Shown here in pieces: positions 27,433 through 29,967 of a stretch of 29,967 nt of DNA (its first letter is position 1; every line of letters starts with the position of its first letter). Source of the DNA: a virus. The notes under the pieces are model-generated. The model made no database searches. It saw only the letters and a list, made by a program, of their open reading frames with translations, and was not told the DNA's origin. The translations under genes and the position numbers were made by a program. The DNA lies in IMG/VR virus record IMGVR_UViG_3300006638_000018, positions 1-29,967 of that record, one strand, 5' to 3'.

Positions 27433-28089
27433 ATGGCAGATTCCACACAGGCAGTAGGGACGGGCGCGGGCTCAACCTTCCCTCAGACCCCCGACGTGCT
27501 CAACCGGTCCTACGACCCCAACGTCGGCCCTGCGATCATGGCGATGCAACAGTTCTACGGCGGCTACACCGGCCCGAGTTCACTGACGAACGTCATCGCT
27601 CAGTCCATCCCGGACGAGTTGGCTACTTCGACCCTCACGGCCACGGCTGGAACGGTGTTCGCCACGCTGATGCAACTGTCGGCGGGAACGGTTCTCAACA
27701 ACGTCAGCATCATCAACGCTGCTGGAGCGGCCTCCACCCCCACTCACCAGTGGGCTGGTATCGCCTCGTTCGCCACGACCTCCAAGGTTCTTGCAGTGAC
27801 GGCGGACACCACGACCGCGGTCGTTTCAGCGAATACGGTGCAGACCTTCGCCTTCGCCGCTCCCTACACGGTTCCCGCATCGGGTCTGTATTACATCTTC
27901 TTCTGCATCGCAGGGACGACGGGTCCGACCTTCGCTGCCGCGACGACACTCTCGACGACTGGACGCGGTGCCGTTGCGCCGTACCTCTCGGGCCCGTGCG
28001 CGACGGGTCAGTCAACGGTGCTGGCGGTTGCTTCGACCTTTACCCAGCCCACCGCCCACGCCGCGCAGCCCCTCATCTACTTGTCCTAG
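27433..28089 (+). CDS. Beta-sandwich head fibre or tail fibre-like protein
   Basis: 218 aa from ATG 27433, one base after the previous stop, with AAGGAGAATGAA upstream. Residues about 70-200 alternate Thr/Ala/Val-rich strands: AGTVFATLMQLSAGTVLNNV, HQWAGIASFATTSKVLAVTA, FAFAAPYTVPASGLYYIFF and GTTGPTFAAATTL. This is the jelly-roll-like pattern of phage fibre domains (a strand ending YTVPASGxYY is diagnostic). It may decorate the capsid or bind the host surface. Its position between capsid accessories and tailspike suits either role. Confidence 0.7.
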   Translation: MADSTQAVGTGAGSTFPQTPDVLNRSYDPNVGPAIMAMQQFYGGYTGPSSLTNVIAQSIPDELATSTLTATAGTVFATLMQLSAGTVLNNVSIINAAGAASTPTHQWAGIASFATTSKVLAVTADTTTAVVSANTVQTFAFAAPYTVPASGLYYIFFCIAGTTGPTFAAATTLSTTGRGAVAPYLSGPCATGQSTVLAVASTFTQPTAHAAQPLIYLS

Positions 28090-28096
28090 GAGCACC

Positions 28097-28759
28097 ATGG
28101 CCGAGCCGTTCTATCGGATAGAAGAACAGCGAGGTCCATTCACTGTCACCGAGAGCACCTTCGAGTACCTGGCTAACGGCAGGACTCGGGAGTGGGTCAA
28201 GGACTCAGGGGGGAACTCAGCCACCACCTACGGGTACGACGACGACCGCGAGTACTACCAAGTCTGTGAGAGGGATGGGTCAATCTTGGTTCCCTTCACG
28301 GTGAGGCATCCGAAGACCGAAGCGGGCGTACCGAAGAACGCGAGTTGGGTCTACGTGGGTAATTCCAAGTACGACTACTGGCGCGTTCTCTGTGAGTGGT
28401 GGAAGCCGAAAGAGTTCGTCATCATCGAGCACGACGTGAAAGCCTCACCGGAAATCTTCGAGGAGTTTGCCGCGTGTCAAGAGCCTTGGTGCTACTTTCG
28501 TTACGACAACCACTCGGAAGAAGACGCGGAAGCCTGGAAGTACGGGATACTCGGTTGCACCCGATTTCAGGCTCGACTCATCAAGAAAGTCCCAGACGCT
28601 CTCAAAGGGATGCAGTGGCGCTTTCGCGACTGGCACCACGTTTCCACCGCGTTAGGGATGGCGCTTAGAGAAGCAGGGTTCGAACCTCACATCCACGGTG
28701 TCGTCGATCACCACCGCATGATGGACAAGGGCGGCGTAGCAGTGCTGATGGCAACATGA
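28097..28759 (+). CDS. Glycosyltransferase-like protein
   Basis: 220 aa from ATG 28097 with AGGAG 5 nt upstream. The stretch WWKPKEFVIIEHDVKASPEI contains EHDV, a DxD-like metal/nucleotide-sugar position, followed by EEFAACQEPWCYFRY, LGCTRFQARLI and GFEPHIHGVVDHHR. This is a pattern of actinophage glycosyltransferase-like proteins with GT-A topology. It might modify virion proteins such as the preceding fibre, or cell-surface or DNA sugars. No signal peptide or membrane helix is present, so it acts in the cytoplasm. The assignment is by motif recall. Confidence 0.55.
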   Translation: MAEPFYRIEEQRGPFTVTESTFEYLANGRTREWVKDSGGNSATTYGYDDDREYYQVCERDGSILVPFTVRHPKTEAGVPKNASWVYVGNSKYDYWRVLCEWWKPKEFVIIEHDVKASPEIFEEFAACQEPWCYFRYDNHSEEDAEAWKYGILGCTRFQARLIKKVPDALKGMQWRFRDWHHVSTALGMALREAGFEPHIHGVVDHHRMMDKGGVAVLMAT

Positions 28760-29244
28760 GCATCGCCTACGACTCCGCCACCCTCTACGACTCCGCCACC
28801 CCCTACGAAGGGGCGTCGTCAACGGGCTACGTCTTCACTCCTCCCGTGGTGAAAGTCGTCCCGACGTTCCTTCCTGGCTCGTCAGAGCTGGAGAAATCGC
28901 TCTGGGCGCACTTCGAGAATCGCTACCGCGGGGTGAACGTGTGGATTCTCTCGGACGGTTCAGTGGTTCAATCCGACCCCTCCCCAGAGAACTCCAACAC
29001 TGACATGAACAACGTTTATCCTTGGGATGTGAACAATCCCACGGCACCCTTCGTCCGTTCCATCTACATCGATGCGGGCGCCAATCCCCAGGTCGCCACT
29101 GAACACGTCACTGTCCACGCCGTCTACCCCGTCGCTAACTTCTACGGGGGTTCGAGTTACCAAGTCACGGACGCCCAGGCCGCGTTGCTGCTCGGCTACA
29201 CCGCGCATGGAGCCGGGTACGCAGATTGCCTAACCCCATTGTGA
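28756..29244 (+). CDS. Conserved virion-region protein, 162 aa
   Basis: ATGA overlap with the previous gene at 28756. The N-terminus has a short repeat (YDSATLYDSATPYEGA). RGVNVWILSDGSVVQSDP, followed later by VANFYGGSSYQVTDAQAALLL and GYTAHGAGYADCL, follows a small phage protein pattern (RGVNVxxxxDGxV... FYGGxxYxVTDAxAAALxxAGY) found near fibre and tail genes. It is beta-rich. Probably a structural accessory; no enzymatic motif. Confidence 0.65.
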   Translation: MSIAYDSATLYDSATPYEGASSTGYVFTPPVVKVVPTFLPGSSELEKSLWAHFENRYRGVNVWILSDGSVVQSDPSPENSNTDMNNVYPWDVNNPTAPFVRSIYIDAGANPQVATEHVTVHAVYPVANFYGGSSYQVTDAQAALLLGYTAHGAGYADCLTPL

Positions 29245-29251
29245 GGAACTA

Positions 29252-29967
29252 ATGCCTACTAACTATCCCGCCAGCATCGACAACTTCATCGACCCGACCC
29301 CCACGGAGCCGATGAACAGCCCGTCGCACTCGACCCAACACGCGAACCATAACGACGCCATCATCGCGATTGAAACCGCCATCGGCACGACTGGTTCGCC
29401 AAAGTTTGCCACTGGCGCGTCAGTCACCACAGCCGTGGGAGTTGAGACGACTCGTGCGACAGCGGCGGAGGCGCTGGCTCTACCCAAGACGGGTGGCACC
29501 ATGACAGGTCCCATTGTCGGCTTACAGGACAAGGGCTCGCAGGTCTTCTTCGCCAAGGCGTACGGGACGATGGACCCGACCGGAGCTACCGACTCCACCG
29601 CTGCCATCCTCGCCGCCATCGCTGCGGCTGCCGCGAACACACAGGGCGGCGTCGTGCAACTCCCACCTGGTATCTTCAAAATCTCCTCGTCGCTCGTGGT
29701 AAACAGCAACCTGGTCAGCATCATTGGGGCTGGCAATGCCGCCACGATTCTTGAACCCACGTCGGCCCTCAATGGGGGTACTGTCCTCACAGTGCAGATG
29801 AGCCCCTTTCAGACTGGTGTCAACTACTTCCAGGCGGGAACATTTTCTGGGTTCACCATAGATGGAGCGAACACGACCAACGCCACGGGCCTTCAATTCG
29901 GTGACATCGTGGGGGGTCGCGTTGATCTAAGCGTGAACAACTTCCGGGGGGCGAGCGGGGTCGGGGT
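29252..29967 (+). CDS. Tailspike/tail fibre, N-terminal part (cut by window end)
   Basis: ATG 29252 with GAGGAAC upstream; 238 residues are visible and the frame continues past the end. An N-terminal SHSTQHANHNDAIIAIETAI is the base module seen in many tail fibres, followed by LPKTGGTMTGPI and then KAYGTMDPTGATDSTAAILA, GGVVQLPPGIFKISSSLVV and VSIIGAGNAATILEPTSAL. The last three are the start of a right-handed beta-helix of the pectate-lyase/tailspike type. It would bind and probably cleave host surface polysaccharide. The receptor-binding part lies outside the window. Confidence 0.8.
   Translation, partial: MPTNYPASIDNFIDPTPTEPMNSPSHSTQHANHNDAIIAIETAIGTTGSPKFATGASVTTAVGVETTRATAAEALALPKTGGTMTGPIVGLQDKGSQVFFAKAYGTMDPTGATDSTAAILAAIAAAAANTQGGVVQLPPGIFKISSSLVVNSNLVSIIGAGNAATILEPTSALNGGTVLTVQMSPFQTGVNYFQAGTFSGFTIDGANTTNATGLQFGDIVGGRVDLSVNNFRGASGVG

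Noticed and set aside
1-29967. Defence island or toxin-antitoxin module
   Set aside because: The methyltransferases have no restriction partner, the RHH gene has no adjacent toxin, and no known defence domains were recognised; a phage genome explains all genes.

Overview
The window is part of a tailed double-stranded DNA phage (Caudoviricetes), or a prophage or metagenomic phage contig. The host is probably a high-to-moderate GC actinobacterium. The reasons are an Rpf/transglycosylase-like secreted protein, small CRC-type Cys peptides, and virion protein families that I recognise mainly from actinobacteriophages. Host assignment is inference. I saw no integrase, tRNA, CRISPR array, insertion sequence, holin or endolysin cassette. 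The left end cuts a small gene and the right end cuts a tailspike gene.

Layout. (1) 1-2724: rightward early genes, with a small HTH-like protein, a PD-(D/E)XK nuclease paired with an Erf-like annealing protein (a recombination pair), an HNH protein, a winged-helix protein and a signal-anchored transglycosylase-like protein. (2) 2725-7635: a second rightward run of small, often Cys-rich proteins, with an adenine/N4 DNA methyltransferase and a C5 methyltransferase. An HNH endonuclease gene interrupts the start of an older C5-methyltransferase copy. Six consecutive genes of this run share short repeated sequences at their 3' ends. (3) 7616-9724: a leftward operon of six small genes, including an exported papain/C39-like protein, driven by a TTGACA promoter flanked by direct repeats. 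(4) 9728-11081: AT-richer control region with a leftward ribbon-helix-helix regulator, three TTGTCACACA repeats, several dyads, a 49-aa rightward gene, a strong RNA hairpin, a leftward 21-aa membrane peptide, and an exact parS-type palindrome abutting the terminase start. (5) 11082-24224: terminase large subunit, portal, a 1489-aa virion protein and three more virion proteins, nearly all with 1-4 nt overlaps. (6) 24225-24564: second control region with a promoter and three 14-bp dyads. (7) 24565-29967: scaffold, N4-gp56-like major capsid protein, small accessory proteins, a beta-sandwich fibre-like protein, a glycosyltransferase-like protein and the start of a beta-helix tailspike.

How it works together. 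Three promoters share the form TTG(A/C)(C/A)(A/C)-17 nt-TGn(C/A)ATACTT. Two of them, in front of the 2809 run and in front of the scaffold-capsid operon 21 kb away, also carry the 14-bp dyad GTGAA-N4-TTCAC, once and three times respectively. This suggests one phage regulator coordinating an early accessory run and the capsid operon. It is the best candidate here for an undescribed regulatory circuit. The leftward operon and the RHH gene carry different operator-like repeats, so at least three control inputs seem to meet in this window.
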